Assembly: GCA_015228895.1 (NCBI GenBank)
Contig: JADGCR010000132.1
Location: 1 to 6,310 of the forward strand
Direction: 5' to 3'
From: Magnetococcales bacterium
Lineage (GTDB): Bacteria; Pseudomonadota; Magnetococcia; Magnetococcales; Magnetaquicoccaceae
DNA length: 6,310 nt
Numbering within the stretch: position 1 is the first letter of the stretch; each line of letters starts with the position of its first letter. The position numbers were made by a program, and so were the translations under genes. Shown here piece after piece: positions 4,784-6,310 of this stretch. The notes under the pieces were generated by a model. That model ran no database searches and had not been told where the DNA came from. It saw only the letters and a list, made by a program, of their open reading frames with translations.

Positions 4784-6310
4784 CCACCAACGGAATCCTG
4801 CAACTTGCGCTGTATATTTTTGTCCTGCTGATGTCAGCCTGGCCATTGGGTATCTACATGGCCAGGATTTATGGTTCGCGGCTGCCTGCCGGCGGCCGTC
4901 CGTTCGCATCTCTGGAACGGGGAATCTACCGCCTGTGTGGCATCCATCCGGAGGAGGAGATGTCCTGGCCTCGCTACGCTGGCGCGGTTCTGGCCTTCAA
5001 TCTTCTTGGACTGCTGGCGGTGTACGCGCTGCAACGGCTCCAGGGTGGGTTGCCCTTCAATCCCCAGTTCATGGGCAACGTCATCCCGGATGCTGCTTTC
5101 AACACCGCCGTCAGCTTTGCGTCCAACACCAACTGGCAGAACTATGGCGGGGAGATGACCCTCTCCTATCTGACCCAGATGATCGGTCTGACCGTGCAGA
5201 ATTTTGTTTCGGCAGCAACGGGCATGGCGGTGATGGTGGCCCTGATGCGCGCCTTCACCCGCCGGGAAGCCACCGGCATCGGCAACTTCTGGGTGGATAT
5301 GGTGCGTTCCACCCTGTACGTTCTGTTGCCTTTGAGCATCGCGTTTTCGTTGTGCCTTGTCAGTCAGGGGGTGGTGCAGACCTTCGCCCCCTATCCGACC
5401 GCCCGGTTGCTCCAGTCGGTGGCGTATGAGGAGTCGTCTGGCAAAGATGACCAGGGCCAACCGGTCATGGAAAAAAAATCCACCCGTGAGCAGGTCATCG
5501 CCCTCGGTCCTGCGGCCTCCCAGGTGGCCATCAAGCAACTGGGGACCAATGGAGGTGGTTTTTTCAATGTCAATTCCGCCCACCCCCTGGAAAATCCAAC
5601 GCCTTTGTCCAATTTGTTGGAGTTGCTGGCCATCCTGCTGATTCCGGCGGCTTTTTGTATCACCTTCGGGCGGTTTGTCGGTGATGTGCGGCAGGGAGAG
5701 GCGATTCTGGCGGCCATGGCCATTGTTTTTGTGGCACTCCTGATGCTTTGTGTGAGTGCGGAACAATCCGGGAATCCTTTGTTCGAACGGTTGGGATTGG
5801 AGACACAAGCCTCCGATCAGGCTGCGGGCGGCAACATGGAGGGCAAGGAAACCCGATTCGGCATTGTCAACTCCGCACTCTGGGCCACCGCGACCACCGC
5901 CGCTTCCAACGGTTCGGTCAACGCCATGCACGACTCCTTCACCCCTCTGGGTGGACTGGTGCCCATGTGGATGATGCAACTGGGCGAGGTGATCTTCGGC
6001 GGGGTCGGTTCCGGCCTGTACGGCATGATCGTCTTCGCTTTGGTGGGGGTCTTCGTCTCCGGTTTGATGATCGGTCGTACCCCGGAATACCTGGGCAAGA
6101 AAGTCGAAGCCTTCGAGATGAAAATGGCCGCCGTCGCCATCCTCACCCCCTGTCTGGCGGTGCTGATCGGCACGGCGGTGGCGGTGGTGAGCGAGGCGGG
6201 ACGGGCGGGCATCGCCAATCCCGGCATTCATGGTTTTTCGGAAATTCTCTACGCCTTTTCCTCGGCGGGCAACAATAACGGTAGCGCCTTTGGCGGTCTA
6301 TCGGTCAACA
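4780..6310 (+). CDS. kdpA: KdpA, K+-translocating subunit of the KdpFABC ATPase (partial, 3' end outside window)
   Basis: 510 codons are visible; by comparison with E. coli KdpA (557 residues) about 80 remain beyond the window. KdpA is the channel-like inner-membrane subunit that selects K+ before ATP-driven uptake by KdpB. All four selectivity-filter loops are present and intact: SNTNWQ (115-120), GTNGGGFF (255-262), ASNGSVN (375-381) and GNNNGSAF (497-504). Other family landmarks are NSAHPLENPTPLSN (265-278), NMEGKETRFGI (352-362), MHDSFTPLGGLVPMWMMQ (383-400) and GLMIGRTPEYLGKK (428-441). The segment at about 212-240 is a charged loop longer than in E. coli (EESSGKDDQGQPVMEKK), accounting for most of the roughly 33 extra residues. 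The start overlaps the preceding stop (ATGA), with a modest GGAAGA eight bases upstream, so translation probably depends on coupling. kdpB and kdpC are expected next. High-affinity Kdp pumps are usually induced by low K+. Confidence 0.97.
   Translation, partial: MTTNGILQLALYIFVLLMSAWPLGIYMARIYGSRLPAGGRPFASLERGIYRLCGIHPEEEMSWPRYAGAVLAFNLLGLLAVYALQRLQGGLPFNPQFMGNVIPDAAFNTAVSFASNTNWQNYGGEMTLSYLTQMIGLTVQNFVSAATGMAVMVALMRAFTRREATGIGNFWVDMVRSTLYVLLPLSIAFSLCLVSQGVVQTFAPYPTARLLQSVAYEESSGKDDQGQPVMEKKSTREQVIALGPAASQVAIKQLGTNGGGFFNVNSAHPLENPTPLSNLLELLAILLIPAAFCITFGRFVGDVRQGEAILAAMAIVFVALLMLCVSAEQSGNPLFERLGLETQASDQAAGGNMEGKETRFGIVNSALWATATTAASNGSVNAMHDSFTPLGGLVPMWMMQLGEVIFGGVGSGLYGMIVFALVGVFVSGLMIGRTPEYLGKKVEAFEMKMAAVAILTPCLAVLIGTAVAVVSEAGRAGIANPGIHGFSEILYAFSSAGNNNGSAFGGLSVN

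Noticed and set aside
4834..6231. A 465-codon open frame on the minus strand opposite kdpA
   Set aside because: It has the same low-quality His/Gln/Gly composition, and it lies opposite an unmistakable kdpA.

Overview
The window looks like chromosomal DNA of a GC-rich Gram-negative bacterium, most likely a member of the Pseudomonadota. The evidence is a Sec-exported enzyme, Kup and Kdp potassium uptake proteins of proteobacterial type, and consistent Shine-Dalgarno sites. No rRNA, tRNA, mobile element or CRISPR array is visible, so the lineage cannot be fixed more closely.

Layout. Positions 1-1883 hold a two-gene operon on the minus strand. A protein-L-isoaspartate O-methyltransferase-like protein with a signal peptide (1002-1883) is followed, through a GTGA stop/start overlap, by a multi-pass membrane protein resembling the membrane-fused spermidine-synthase-like family (1-1005, cut by the window edge). 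A divergent intergenic region of about 340 bp (1884-2225) contains the promoter side of both directions and several short dyads. A complete kup gene (2226-4133, plus strand) encodes a proton-coupled K+ importer and is followed by a strong hairpin.

An AT-rich island (about 4205-4320) then separates kup from the start of a kdp operon. The island carries a perfect 16-bp inverted repeat and a consensus -10 box. The operon begins with an unrecognised 29-residue membrane microprotein (4350-4439), then kdpF (4440-4532), an unrecognised 84-residue protein with one membrane segment (4529-4783), and kdpA (4780 to beyond the window end). Junctions are a zero-base gap, an ATGA overlap and a second ATGA overlap, so these four genes are almost certainly translated together. 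kdpB, kdpC and probably kdpDE are expected beyond position 6310.

Functionally, the right two thirds form a potassium-uptake locus, with constitutive-type Kup beside the inducible high-affinity ATP-driven Kdp pump. The most unusual part is the kdp leader end: two extra small membrane ORFs around kdpF, and a long inverted repeat whose right arm lies inside the predicted promoter.
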